Assembly: GCA_029249345.1 (NCBI GenBank)
Contig: JAQWHM010000011.1
Coordinates: forward strand, 248,001 to 312,000
DNA: 64,000 nt
Direction: 5' to 3'
Source of the DNA: UBA10348 sp002469915
GTDB taxonomy: Bacteria > Bacteroidota > Rhodothermia > Rhodothermales > UBA10348
In this document: piece after piece, positions 25,248 to 34,448 of the stretch
Position numbering within the stretch: position 1 is the stretch's first letter
How the letters are laid out: each line of letters opens with the position of its first letter
Program-made: the position numbers and the translations under genes
The notes under the pieces: generated by a model
The model's input: only the letters and a program-made list of their open reading frames with translations
Told to the model about the DNA's origin: nothing
Database searches by the model: none

Positions 25248-26167
25248 TGGTTCCAGGGCTCGGCCGCCTGGACGCCTTTGGCACTTAGGCTCAGGCCCAC
25301 TCGTTCAATAATTGCGGTGAGTTCGCGCTCCGTGTATGCGTCTATCAGGCGACCAGGCGGCCGAATGAACTGCGTATCGATAACGCCTCGGTGGTGATAC
25401 ACGAACTTGCGGTAGGCAAGGCCAATTTTGGGTTGGAACTCGTACCGAATGAGAGGAATGTATCGGTCGAATATGCCTGCCGCCCGCTTGAAATCGCCTG
25501 CTCGGTAGGCATTGTAGATACCCACTAGTACTTCTGGGAAAGCAAAACCGGTCATGATGCCATTGGCTCCCCGCTGCAACTCCTCCAGAAAGTACTCTCC
25601 GCCTAGTCCGCCGAAGATGCCAAAGTCATTATTGGCTAGCGCACGGATCTTTGAAAGTTTGTCCAGAACGGGTAGCTCTTCCAATTTGATATAGTCTACG
25701 CCAGGAATCTCATTGGCCATTCGGGCAATGAGCTCAGCAGACAAAATGGTCCCAAAGGACTCGGGGAAGTCATGGATAATGACCGGAATTTGAACGGATT
25801 CCGCAACGGCAGCATAATGGTTAAACAGCGCCTGATCATTCTGAATGCCAATTGGCGCCACAAATACAGCATCCGCCCCCAGTTCCTGCGCCTCACGTGC
25901 TTGCTCGATGGCTCCGGCCGACCCGAAGGCTCTGACACCAACCCAGGTGGGGATGGCACCACCGATCTGATCGACTACGCTGCGTACGACCAGCTTTCTT
26001 TCTGACTCCGCCATCTTGTGAGATTCACCCATGAATCCCAGAATAGAAACTCCGTGAACCCCGACTTCCAATTCGAAGTCGATCAGGCGCCGCATGCTGG
26101 ACTCATCTACGTTTCCGGTTGCGGTAAATGGCGTTGGTAATATGGGGAGCACACCCTGAAAATTCAT
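25244..26167 (-). CDS. DapA/NanA-superfamily lyase lacking the catalytic tyrosine
   Basis: A 307-residue (beta/alpha)8 protein of the dihydrodipicolinate synthase/N-acetylneuraminate lyase family. The Schiff-base Lys is kept (Lys161 in DYIKLEELP). The segment that normally reads 'YNVPxRTG' is here HDFPESFG (His132 replaces the catalytic Tyr) and the usual GTTGE is GFMGE, so it is not a standard DapA. It may be a retro-aldolase or dehydratase acting on the cluster's intermediate; this is inference. It is the last gene of the minus-strand operon. An alternative Met lies three codons upstream. Confidence 0.85.
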   Translation of the reverse strand: MNFQGVLPILPTPFTATGNVDESSMRRLIDFELEVGVHGVSILGFMGESHKMAESERKLVVRSVVDQIGGAIPTWVGVRAFGSAGAIEQAREAQELGADAVFVAPIGIQNDQALFNHYAAVAESVQIPVIIHDFPESFGTILSAELIARMANEIPGVDYIKLEELPVLDKLSKIRALANNDFGIFGGLGGEYFLEELQRGANGIMTGFAFPEVLVGIYNAYRAGDFKRAAGIFDRYIPLIRYEFQPKIGLAYRKFVYHHRGVIDTQFIRPPGRLIDAYTERELTAIIERVGLSLSAKGVQAAEPWNH

Positions 26168-26191
26168 GTCTTGCATTGGGTTACGTGAAAG

Positions 26192-27556
26192 TTATTCGGG
26201 CCGGACGAACTGCCCACCACCGGCCGCACCGGTGACCAGATCATTCTCAAAAACACAGGATCCTCGGAGCCATGTCGACTCAACCTGGCCGGTTACCGTC
26301 ATCCCTTGATATGGGCTTACCCCTACCTTGTAGTGTAACCGGGCGTCGTCTACCTGCCACGTTGCGTCTGGATCAAAGATCACAAAATCAGCATCCATTC
26401 CTGGGGCCAAGCGCCCCTTGTGCGCAAACCCAAATAGGTCGGCGGGTCCACTGCATACCAGTTCTAGAAACCGGTTCAATCCGATGCGTCCCTCGGAAAC
26501 GCCCGCGCTGTAGAGCAACGCCCCTAGCGTCTCGGCGCCCGGAATTCCTGCATAGGCATCGAAAATGTTAGCGGTTTCTTTGCGGGAAAGGGGATACGGT
26601 GAGTGATCCGAGGTGACGATATCAATTCGGCCATCAACGATGCGCTCCCAGAGACCGTCCACGTCTTCTTGGGTTCGAAGTGGAGGATTGCACTTGGCTC
26701 GCCCGCCCATCTTCGTCAACGCATCTTGTGTTAGAAGCAGGTATTGAAGGCACGTTTCTCCAGAAGCTTTTACACCTTGGCTGCGATTCCAATTGATGAG
26801 ATCGAACGTGCGGGGAATAGTGCCGTGCACCATGTGTAGGTGTGCACCCGTCCAGTAGGCGAACTCGAGTAGGCGGCCGGCCGCTTCGGCCTCGGCTACT
26901 GCTGGTCTGCTTAATGCGTGATCGATAGGGGCCGTGCGGCCGTCCGCAATAAAGCGCTCGGCCTCGCTGAAGATGATTTCCTGATTTTCTTGATGGGCCG
27001 CAACGGGCCGACCTGTTCTGGCAATTTCTTGAAAGGCTTCCACAAAACGTCCATCTGGAATTCGAGGGAAGCGCACTGGATCGACTTCGATGGTCGACAC
27101 CTTGTATCCCGCAGCTCCTGCTTCATTCATGGCTGCAATTTCATCCAATGGGCCCCTTGCAGGGAACGTGGCGTACAGTCCCACATCGATGACCGCTTCT
27201 TGTGCAATGTCTGAAATCTTGGTTCGTAGTCGTGCAGAGGTGTTGACCGGCCGATCAGGCTTGTCAAAGGGCATGTCGATCAGCGTAGTAGTCCCGCCCG
27301 CTGCTGCCGCCGTCGTTGTGGCCGTAATGCCCTCATCCAAGCAGGACCGACAGTGTACATGAGCATCGACAAATCCCGGCAAAACGAGATGACTGCCGAC
27401 GTCCAATATCTTTTTGGCTTTTAGGGGCTCCCCGGAAATGGTAGCAATCCGGCCATTCTGAATGCCCATCCACCCCGTAGAAGCCGTCGATGCTCCCGGA
27501 AGAGCAAGACGGCCTTTTACAGCCAGGTCAAATGGCTCATTTGTGTCCATGCTCAT
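26192..27556 (-). CDS. Dihydropyrimidinase/hydantoinase/allantoinase-type amidohydrolase
   Basis: A 454-residue cytosolic cyclic-amidase of the urease-related amidohydrolase superfamily. Metal ligands can be read as HVHC (His-x-His), the carbamylated Lys in GYKVST, His in AAHQENQE, His in HMVHGT and Asp in TSDHSPY. The start ILDVGSHLVLPGFVDAHVH is classic. Such enzymes open cyclic ureides or diketo-amide rings; which ring is unknown. The start overlaps the stop of the aroM-type gene by four bases; a second Met lies two codons in. Confidence 0.9.
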   Translation of the reverse strand: MSMDTNEPFDLAVKGRLALPGASTASTGWMGIQNGRIATISGEPLKAKKILDVGSHLVLPGFVDAHVHCRSCLDEGITATTTAAAAGGTTTLIDMPFDKPDRPVNTSARLRTKISDIAQEAVIDVGLYATFPARGPLDEIAAMNEAGAAGYKVSTIEVDPVRFPRIPDGRFVEAFQEIARTGRPVAAHQENQEIIFSEAERFIADGRTAPIDHALSRPAVAEAEAAGRLLEFAYWTGAHLHMVHGTIPRTFDLINWNRSQGVKASGETCLQYLLLTQDALTKMGGRAKCNPPLRTQEDVDGLWERIVDGRIDIVTSDHSPYPLSRKETANIFDAYAGIPGAETLGALLYSAGVSEGRIGLNRFLELVCSGPADLFGFAHKGRLAPGMDADFVIFDPDATWQVDDARLHYKVGVSPYQGMTVTGQVESTWLRGSCVFENDLVTGAAGGGQFVRPE

Positions 27557-28239
27557 GACGGGCGCCTCGCCTCTTTTTCTTTTTCTGTGATGATCTCGCG
27601 CGCAAAGTCTATGGCAAGATATCCAAGATCAATGACTGGGATATCTACCTTTCGTTTAACGCCGTCCAAAATGGCTTTGGAGTACCCAACATAATCCAGG
27701 ACGAGAGCGTCTGCTGTTGATTCAGATGCAAGTTTGGCCAGCCACGTGTCTGCAGTAAGTCCAGGTTCGAGTTCATTCATGGATCGAACGTCTGTCTGAA
27801 ATCCGACTGCTGACCATTTCGTGTGTGCAGGAGCGACTTGTCCTTTGAAGGGCACGACGACCAGAAGGCGCCTCATCTTAGCACGCGCAAAAACCTGACA
27901 CGCATATTCAAAAGGTCGTACGATGAGGGATTTAGAAACTAGATCTGGGAACGGGCCGGCGCATAAGACAATGTGCAGGTCGACCTCATCCTCGACCTCG
28001 TCTATCTGAGCCTGAATCAACGGTTGGAGGAACGAGGCACTTACCTCCACACGGGTACCGTCCGAAAGCCTGGTTTCCAACGGGAAATCCCCCTTGGCAA
28101 CGGGTGCCACGTCCTTAGCAGTTAACGGATCGAGTGCACCAGTAATAATAATGTCCGGAATACCTAGCGCGGCCACGATGAAGGGAGTCAAATCGGGTCG
28201 GGGTGTCTGGCCAATGCTATGAAGGGCGACCTTAGTCAT
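27553..28239 (-). CDS. AroM family protein
   Basis: A 228-residue protein starting MTKVALHSIGQTPRPDL, the AroM signature (IGQTPR). AroM of E. coli has no established function. LVLDYVGYSKAI and IPVIDLGYLAIDFA near the C-terminus recall Asp/Glu/hydantoin racemase folds, which would suit a neighbour of a hydantoinase; this is inference. The start was chosen at the signature, one base after the stop of the upstream binding-protein gene. Confidence 0.88.
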   Translation of the reverse strand: MTKVALHSIGQTPRPDLTPFIVAALGIPDIIITGALDPLTAKDVAPVAKGDFPLETRLSDGTRVEVSASFLQPLIQAQIDEVEDEVDLHIVLCAGPFPDLVSKSLIVRPFEYACQVFARAKMRRLLVVVPFKGQVAPAHTKWSAVGFQTDVRSMNELEPGLTADTWLAKLASESTADALVLDYVGYSKAILDGVKRKVDIPVIDLGYLAIDFAREIITEKEKEARRPS

Positions 28240-28240
28240 A

Positions 28241-29620
28241 TTAGAACAATAAAAGCCCTCCGGTTGAAGGAGACCAATCTGAAAGCTCGGGCCCAATGGC
28301 GCTTAGTCGTTGCGGACTGTACAGAAAGAGCCATGGCGCGTCGTTTCTGAGCAGCGCATACGCCTCGCGATAGAGGGTTCGGCGGGCTTCGAGTGTAGAT
28401 GTGCTTCGAGCGCGGTCCACTAAGGCATCAAAGGCGACATTAGTGTATCCCAGCCACCATGGTCCTGCAAACCCGCTGTGGAATTTTTCCCAAAACACTC
28501 GAAACGTACTTCCTGGACTAGAATCGAAACAGGCCATTGTTCCGATTTCCCGATTGCGTACTCGCATGGCATAGCCGGGCCGGTCTTCATCCTTCCGGAT
28601 GCTGGGATTGAGTCCGATTGCTGCTAAATATGCGGCAACCCGTTCTGCGAGAAGGGGCGCTTCGTCCGGCAAGATGGCTGGGATGTCAATCACCACGTCA
28701 GCTCCGAGGCATTTTCCACGAACCAATTCTTTTTGGGCCGCCTTTGGGTCAAATGGCCAAGCCGGTACAGCAGGATCAAAACCAAGATGGCGCTGGGTGA
28801 GCGGGCCGGTAAGTGGGTCAGCCGCTCCGAACATTACATCCTGCATGAGAGAATCCACATCGACGGCCAGATTGATGGCCCGCCGGAGGTATGGGTTTTG
28901 AGCGTGTTTAGCATCAAAATTGAGCATGAACGTTGCACACACGGTGGTAGCGCTTCGGTGGATGCGCACCGCGTTGCTTTGTGCATGTCGCGTGGCGAGC
29001 TTAGCCGCAACATCCGCAACATCCGCAAAACCGTTTTGGACAGCCATGAAGCGCACGTCTGGATCCGGCTCTGCTTGCCAGATGAGGCGCGTTTCTGAGG
29101 ATTCCAGCACCACCTGATCGTCTTCTACTTTGGAGATCTTGAAGCCCCCCGTACCTATAAAAGCGTCTGGAAGTGCGGCTACTGAGGCCTCCGAAAGAAT
29201 GGGAATTTCGCTCAGTAGATCGGCTAGGTCCGCCATAGGTACCGATGTAGAGATCGTTACGTTATGACCGTTGGACTCGATGGTTGCGCCTTGCAGGTAG
29301 CCCCGGATTACACCACTTGTACCCAACTCGCCTGGGATGTCTTCGTCCCTCATTCTGCATAAAGAAAACACAACATCTCCGGTCGTGACCGGCGAACCAT
29401 CATGAAATCGCTTGCCCTCCATGATGGAAAAAGACCAGGTCCGGGCATCTTCAGAAAGGTGCCATGAGTCGGCTAGACAGGCTGAAAATGACCCGTCCTC
29501 ATTGGCTCGCATCAAAGGCTCAAACACGTTTCCTAGTATGGACAAACGCTCCGCATTGTCACTGGTAATGTGCGGATCCGATATTCGAACGTGCTCCTGA
29601 AGAATGCGAATCGTCCTCAT
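28241..29620 (-). CDS. Peptide-type substrate-binding protein (SBP family 5) without signal peptide
   Basis: A 459-residue protein with the family 5 binding fold: SDNAERLSILGNVFEPLMRA, LADSWHLSEDARTWSFSIMEGKRFHDG (split here: WSFSIMEGKRFHDGSPVTT), and RRAINLAVDVDSLM. All are hallmarks of oligopeptide or nickel binding proteins. Unlike those, it begins directly with the folded domain (MRTIRILQEHVRISDP), and an in-frame TGA lies seven codons upstream, so no signal peptide can be restored. It overlaps the previous gene by four bases (ATGA). A cytosolic sensor or chaperone-like role is possible, or secretion by another route. Confidence 0.88.
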   Translation of the reverse strand: MRTIRILQEHVRISDPHITSDNAERLSILGNVFEPLMRANEDGSFSACLADSWHLSEDARTWSFSIMEGKRFHDGSPVTTGDVVFSLCRMRDEDIPGELGTSGVIRGYLQGATIESNGHNVTISTSVPMADLADLLSEIPILSEASVAALPDAFIGTGGFKISKVEDDQVVLESSETRLIWQAEPDPDVRFMAVQNGFADVADVAAKLATRHAQSNAVRIHRSATTVCATFMLNFDAKHAQNPYLRRAINLAVDVDSLMQDVMFGAADPLTGPLTQRHLGFDPAVPAWPFDPKAAQKELVRGKCLGADVVIDIPAILPDEAPLLAERVAAYLAAIGLNPSIRKDEDRPGYAMRVRNREIGTMACFDSSPGSTFRVFWEKFHSGFAGPWWLGYTNVAFDALVDRARSTSTLEARRTLYREAYALLRNDAPWLFLYSPQRLSAIGPELSDWSPSTGGLLLF

Positions 29621-30654
29621 TCGACCTCGGTATCTTCCTCAGGGAGAGGATCCAGTCCGAGAAGTCGTTCGGGGTTGGTTTTAATCATCGTCCGAACATC
29701 ATCGGCCGATATGCCCAGATCTAGCATACAGGCGATGAAATTCCGAAATCCTTCGACTGGAGTAGGAAGCGTATACACGCCAAAGTCACTACCCAGAATG
29801 CAATGCTCGGCGCCTAATTCTCGGATCTGTTCGGAGACCTTTTTGACCCCTCCATCCGGGGCCGTGTCCATGCCCTCATCAATCGACATGTATTCGCGCT
29901 CGACGTAGTAGTGTGTCTTGGGAATGGGCGTTGTGTGCGTGTAAGCTGCTAGGGTGTACTCCAGAAAGGCACCCTTTGAGGCCATCCACTTGAGCTCGTC
30001 CATAGTGGCAATTTTGGTCACGGAAGACGCCACGAGCACCTTCTGTATCCCATACTGCTCGGACAACTCAATCAGCCGGAGCGCTTCCGGAACCGAGATG
30101 TGTCCGGTATTCAGATACACATGTGGATGATCGGCGATCAGCCGAAGCACTTCATCGAGCATTGGGTCTGGATCTCCTTCCAGAGGCACACGGATGCATC
30201 GATCAAGCTCCTGTGTTTTGAAATCAGGATACAATTCGCTCAGGGGCACAAATTTCCCATTTACTAGATGCCCTTCTCTTGCGGCTTGGAAGTAGGTGGA
30301 ATGGGCTCCAAAAGAAATGTATTTGGCTCCGGTTCCGTAGTAGAGAGCTGTTTTGACCGCTCTCGGGTTCATCCCACCGTACACGGTGTTCATGATCAGC
30401 CCGCCGAAGGTTTCAAAATCCTTGACCACCCGGTTCACGATCCAGGACGTCCCATTCGACATTTCAAATACGTCCATATATACGATGGCGCGCATTCCCG
30501 CATCGCGCGCTTCCTGCGCTGCTTCGACCGGATCTACCCTTCTCGGGCTTGAAAAAATATGTGGCCCGGCATGGACATGAATGTCAATGGCGCCCCGGAG
30601 CAGCTGTTGGGAGAGTTCGAACGAGCGGCCCTCAGGCAACAAATAGTCTTGCAT
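29617..30654 (-). CDS. DUF6282-type metal-dependent amidohydrolase-like protein
   Basis: A 345-residue TIM-barrel protein. It has the metal-binding IDIHVHAGPHIFSSPRRVD start, then VEAAQEARDAGMRAIVYMD, a conserved NTGHIS motif with His, and GSDFGVYT near the end (metal-binding Asp). This matches DUF6282 proteins in the amidohydrolase superfamily, whose reaction is uncharacterised to my knowledge. Likely a cytosolic hydrolase acting in sequence with the adjacent deacylase. It lies 11 bases after the deacylase stop. Confidence 0.8.
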   Translation of the reverse strand: MQDYLLPEGRSFELSQQLLRGAIDIHVHAGPHIFSSPRRVDPVEAAQEARDAGMRAIVYMDVFEMSNGTSWIVNRVVKDFETFGGLIMNTVYGGMNPRAVKTALYYGTGAKYISFGAHSTYFQAAREGHLVNGKFVPLSELYPDFKTQELDRCIRVPLEGDPDPMLDEVLRLIADHPHVYLNTGHISVPEALRLIELSEQYGIQKVLVASSVTKIATMDELKWMASKGAFLEYTLAAYTHTTPIPKTHYYVEREYMSIDEGMDTAPDGGVKKVSEQIRELGAEHCILGSDFGVYTLPTPVEGFRNFIACMLDLGISADDVRTMIKTNPERLLGLDPLPEEDTEVE

Positions 30655-30665
30655 AGTCAGCTGGT

Positions 30666-31565
30666 TTAAAATTGTCCAAGCCAGATCAGAAAGCCGTCTT
30701 TTTTCACGGGCATTCCGATGTTCATGTTCATCACCGTGGCATCATCTGGAGCCTCGACCGTTTGAAGCACGGTGCCGAAATAGTCTCGGATTTCACCCAG
30801 AAATGTGCCTTTTGTGACCTCTTGCCCTACCGTGACGACCGGGAAATAGATGCCTTCCTGGTTAGCCGTCAGCCACCAGCGATCGCCGATCACGTTGGGT
30901 TCGGGATGTTGGATGGCAGGTCCTTTTAGGAAGCCTAGTTCTTTGAGGACGTTGATAATGCCACCGTACATGAGCAAATCATTTCGGTCTCCAACCTGAC
31001 CGATTTCCGGTGTGATTTCTGGAATACCAAGCTTGTCGCAGAGTCCCTTTTTAGGCCAGAGCCACCAAGCCGGCCGCGCACCTGAGGGGTCTGGGGGTGG
31101 CTCGCCGCGATATTTGGATAAACTCACAATCCCCACGCCGAGGGCACGAGCCATGCGCATGGCAACTGCTTCAGCCGCCTCGTCGCCGATCAAGCGACAG
31201 ATTACGTAGGGGTGCATCTCTTCGGTGAACTCGCCTCCGTGACAATTGATGATGTATTGACTACCGGTAGCTGCTTCGAGCATCATATCGGCAATTTCAG
31301 GATGCGTTGGTGCAAACTGAATCCAGTTCATCAACGATTCCTCATGTGTGGCCATGCTCACTACGATCGTGCCGGATACGTCTGCCGGATCCGTTTCTCG
31401 AAACAACCGCATCGCGGCTTCAATGCCGGCGTATTCGGTGCCGTGTTGTCCGCCAAACACCGTGATGCGTTCGCCAGGGGTGGCCCCTTTTATGATACCA
31501 ATGGGCATACGGCGCTCGTTACCTTCAGCGTCCGTGCGGCTTAGAAAATAGGTTTCTTTCATCAT
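30666..31565 (-). CDS. Succinylglutamate desuccinylase/aspartoacylase family deacylase
   Basis: A 299-residue zinc carboxypeptidase-like enzyme (AstE/AspA family). Zinc ligands are in GGQHGTEYAGIEAA (His and Glu) and NCHGGE (His). The catalytic Glu is probably in EITPEIGQ. The last 80 residues form a beta domain (EGIYFPVVTVGQEVTKG) usual in the DoeB-like branch. It would release an acyl group from an N-acyl amino acid or related amide. The start overlaps the preceding stop by one base; a second Met follows at once. Confidence 0.88.
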   Translation of the reverse strand: MMKETYFLSRTDAEGNERRMPIGIIKGATPGERITVFGGQHGTEYAGIEAAMRLFRETDPADVSGTIVVSMATHEESLMNWIQFAPTHPEIADMMLEAATGSQYIINCHGGEFTEEMHPYVICRLIGDEAAEAVAMRMARALGVGIVSLSKYRGEPPPDPSGARPAWWLWPKKGLCDKLGIPEITPEIGQVGDRNDLLMYGGIINVLKELGFLKGPAIQHPEPNVIGDRWWLTANQEGIYFPVVTVGQEVTKGTFLGEIRDYFGTVLQTVEAPDDATVMNMNIGMPVKKDGFLIWLGQF

Positions 31566-32635
31566 CAGACCAGGTTTTTGACAAGATCTACAAAGATGCG
31601 GTGCCCGTCCTTACATCGGTAGAGTCCGATGTCGGGATCGGTTAAATCGCCTTCTGGAGTAAAGGAAATGTCTCCTAGTGCTCCTGAATACGGTCCGAAG
31701 GTCTGCATTTCCTTCAAAACTGCGGGTCGGGTCAAGACGGGCGCTCTGCGAATGCACTCCAGAATGATATTGGCGCAGTCATAGGCTTCTGGTGCGTACT
31801 GTGGGGCGTCCAGCATTTTGGGAAAGTGCTCGGCGAAGTCCACCAGGAAGGGGCGGGCAGATGGTTTCTGCATCAAATCGATTCCGGCCAGGCTGTGATA
31901 CGGTGGCTCAGGGTCCAGTGAAGGCACCTCCAGAAAAGCGTAGGGCTTCAGAGCGTCGCTTCCCAGGAAGATGGCCTGTACGCCTCGATCGCGAAGCAGG
32001 TGCGTGATGATATGGGATTGATTCCAATAGACTGCGAAGTAGACCAGATCCGCATCAGCCGCAACAACGGCATCCAGCAGGTCATCATATTGCAGTTTGC
32101 GCTCTTTTTCTCCGTATCCATAGTGCAACACGGGAGGCACCCCGAGACGGGTGATTTCATCCGAGAAAATCTGCGAGATGGGCTCGCCCCAGGCTGAATC
32201 CTCGTTTAAGATGGCAATGCGCTTGGCGCCGATGTGCTTTACAGCAGCTTGCCCTAACGCTCGACCTTGCACTTCGTCGTTGGCGACTGTGCGAAAGAAG
32301 TGGGTGTAGCCCTTGTTGGTCAGTAGCGGGCTTGAAGCTTCCGAACTAAGCTGCAGGATGCCAGCGTCGGCATAAATGTCCTGAGAAATCACGGCCATTG
32401 CGCTGTTCGTAGGACCCAGCACTGCGATGGCGTCTTCTCGTTCCACAAAGGCGCTCGCAGCCGCTCGCGCCACATCCCGATTTTTCCCATTCACGATGAC
32501 CTCCAGCTTGACCTCCACGGGCAAATTCCCGGCGGCGTTGGCCTGATCAATGGCCATTTCTGCTGCACAATATCCAGCGACGGCGTACACGTCGTCATTG
32601 GAGAGTTCAAATCCGATTACAAGAGGTGCTGGCAT
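31565..32635 (-). CDS. Branched-chain amino-acid-type substrate-binding protein (LivJ fold) without signal peptide
   Basis: A 356-residue type I periplasmic-binding fold: VIGFELSNDD opening, AEMAIDQANAAG helix, AVLGPTNSAMAVISQ, FFRTVANDEVQG and RIAILNEDSAWG are typical of ABC-type urea/amide/branched-chain amino acid binding proteins. The fold begins at residue 4, and an in-frame TAA lies five codons upstream of the ATG, so an export signal is absent. No LivH/M/F/G partners occur nearby. It may be an intracellular ligand sensor, as AmiC is for AmiR; that role is inference. Confidence 0.87.
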   Translation of the reverse strand: MPAPLVIGFELSNDDVYAVAGYCAAEMAIDQANAAGNLPVEVKLEVIVNGKNRDVARAAASAFVEREDAIAVLGPTNSAMAVISQDIYADAGILQLSSEASSPLLTNKGYTHFFRTVANDEVQGRALGQAAVKHIGAKRIAILNEDSAWGEPISQIFSDEITRLGVPPVLHYGYGEKERKLQYDDLLDAVVAADADLVYFAVYWNQSHIITHLLRDRGVQAIFLGSDALKPYAFLEVPSLDPEPPYHSLAGIDLMQKPSARPFLVDFAEHFPKMLDAPQYAPEAYDCANIILECIRRAPVLTRPAVLKEMQTFGPYSGALGDISFTPEGDLTDPDIGLYRCKDGHRIFVDLVKNLV

Positions 32636-32683
32636 GTGGGTGGTGGGTTAAGTGTGGTTGGAATGTAGTCGAAATAGGTCCCC

Positions 32684-33532
32684 TCAATCAATAAGTCGAG
32701 GATCATAATAGTCTCGCAGCCAGTCGCCTAGCATGTTGACCGAATAGACGCACAGCATAAGTGCGATACCTGGCAAAGTGGAGACCCACCAGGCGATGCG
32801 TAGATAATTACGGCCTTCACCTAGCATTCCGCCCCACGTGGGCGTGTCCGGAGGCACGCCCACACCCAGAAAACTGAGAGAAGCTTCGTTGATGATATTC
32901 GTGGCGAGGGCAAAGCTGGCAACCACAATCAAAGGGTTGATGATATTTGGGATTACGTGGCGTGCGATAATGGGCAGGTTCTTCAGACCTAGCGCATGGG
33001 CAGCCGTGATATACTCTTGATTACAGACCTGCAGAGTTTGTCCTCGCGCTACGCGACAAAACGGAGCCCAAGTGGCCAAGCTCAGTACAAAAATGACATT
33101 AATCATGCTCGGGCCTACGATTGCCATGATGGCGACGGCGAGCAGGATGGACGGGAAAGCTAGTTGGATATCTACCAGTCTCATGATGACCGTTTCTACC
33201 CACCCTCGGTAATAGCCTGCCAAGAGTCCCAGGAGGGAGCCGATTACACCACCGGTCAGTACGGTCAATACGCCCACAAGAAGGGAAACCCGCGCACCAT
33301 AAATAATGCGACTGAGTACATCCCGACCCACATTATCGGTGCCCAGTAAATGGGCGCTCGTCCCTCCTTCCGACCAAGCGGGAGGAGTGAGTCGGACGCG
33401 GATGTCGATTGCTTCTGGATCTAGCGGGGCGAGGAGCGGAGCGACGAGCGCCATGAACACGAGTCCAAACAGCACAATGACGGCCCCCAAGGCCACGGGA
33501 GATTTTTTTAATTGACGCCAGAAATCATTCAT
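32684..33532 (-). CDS. Peptide-type ABC transporter permease, DppC/OppC-like
   Basis: A 282-residue inner-membrane permease with six helices. It contains HLLGTDNVGRDVLSRIIYGARVS (here cited as GTDNVGRDVLSR), the hallmark of DppC/OppC, and the EAA loop around AAHALGLKNLPIIARHVIPN that docks the ATPase. The start was set at MNDFWRQL, overlapping the end of the DppB-like gene by eight bases. It works with the adjacent permease and the DppD/DppF-like ATPases encoded convergently. Confidence 0.93.
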   Translation of the reverse strand: MNDFWRQLKKSPVALGAVIVLFGLVFMALVAPLLAPLDPEAIDIRVRLTPPAWSEGGTSAHLLGTDNVGRDVLSRIIYGARVSLLVGVLTVLTGGVIGSLLGLLAGYYRGWVETVIMRLVDIQLAFPSILLAVAIMAIVGPSMINVIFVLSLATWAPFCRVARGQTLQVCNQEYITAAHALGLKNLPIIARHVIPNIINPLIVVASFALATNIINEASLSFLGVGVPPDTPTWGGMLGEGRNYLRIAWWVSTLPGIALMLCVYSVNMLGDWLRDYYDPRLID

Positions 33533-34442
33533 TGCGAATCCTCGGGTCAATGAATGAATAGCTCAGATCTACTATCAAGTTCACCATCACGAATACGAGT
33601 GCCCCAAACGTGATGACCCCCTGCACAAGAGGCAGGTCCCGGGCCTGAATCGCCTGCAAGGTTAGCCGGCCAATTCCAGGCCATGCAAATACGGTTTCTG
33701 TGATAAGCGCGCCGCCCAACAGGCTCCCTATTTCAATTCCCAACATGGTGATAACAGGAATCAGGGCGTTTCTCAGGGCATGCACATAATTGATTCGCCA
33801 CTCTAGTAGTCCCTTTGCACGGGCCGTCCGGATATAATCTTGTCCCAGCACGTCCAGCATGGAGGAGCGAACGAGGCGAGCAATACGGGCGGTCGAAAAG
33901 GTAGCTAGTGTGATAGCCGGCAACATAAGGTGCGCAAAAGAGCCTCTTCCCGAGACGGGTAACCAGCGCAGCCAGACCCCAAAGACGAGAATCAGCATAA
34001 TGCCTAGCCAGAAGGTGGGTACCGATTGCGCAAAGAGGGCGCCACTCATGGCGACACGATCTGCCGGGGTGTTCCGCTTCACGGCAGAAAGTACGCCCAA
34101 TGGAATGGAGATGAATAGGATTAGGAAAAGGGCGGCAGCCGTCAGCTCAAGAGTGGCCGGAAATCGTTGCACGATTAAATCAATAACTGGAACCTGCTGG
34201 CGCACCGAGATCCCGAAATCGCCCCTCGGAATACCCGCTAGATAGTCTCCGTATTGCACAAGGAGCGGGCGATCATAACCCATTTGCTCCCGAAACGAAT
34301 CAATTTGTTCAGCCGTCCAGTGATCTCCGATCATCAATGTGGCGGGATCTCCTGAGAGAAATGTTAGCGCAAACGCAATGGTCGCTACCGCCCACAAAAT
34401 AAAGACGGCCATCATAAGACGTTTGGCGACGTATCGAAGCAT
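33525..34442 (-). CDS. Peptide-type ABC transporter permease, DppB/OppB-like
   Basis: A 305-residue permease. The start MLRYVAKRLMMAVFILWAVATIAF, the SGDPATLMIGDH segment, PRGDFGISVR, and the EAA loop RTARAKGLLEWRINYVHALRN are typical of DppB. It has six membrane helices. It is seven bases from the upstream lipoprotein binding-protein gene, so the two are almost certainly co-transcribed. Confidence 0.93.
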   Translation of the reverse strand: MLRYVAKRLMMAVFILWAVATIAFALTFLSGDPATLMIGDHWTAEQIDSFREQMGYDRPLLVQYGDYLAGIPRGDFGISVRQQVPVIDLIVQRFPATLELTAAALFLILFISIPLGVLSAVKRNTPADRVAMSGALFAQSVPTFWLGIMLILVFGVWLRWLPVSGRGSFAHLMLPAITLATFSTARIARLVRSSMLDVLGQDYIRTARAKGLLEWRINYVHALRNALIPVITMLGIEIGSLLGGALITETVFAWPGIGRLTLQAIQARDLPLVQGVITFGALVFVMVNLIVDLSYSFIDPRIRNE

Positions 34443-34448
34443 GGCTGT

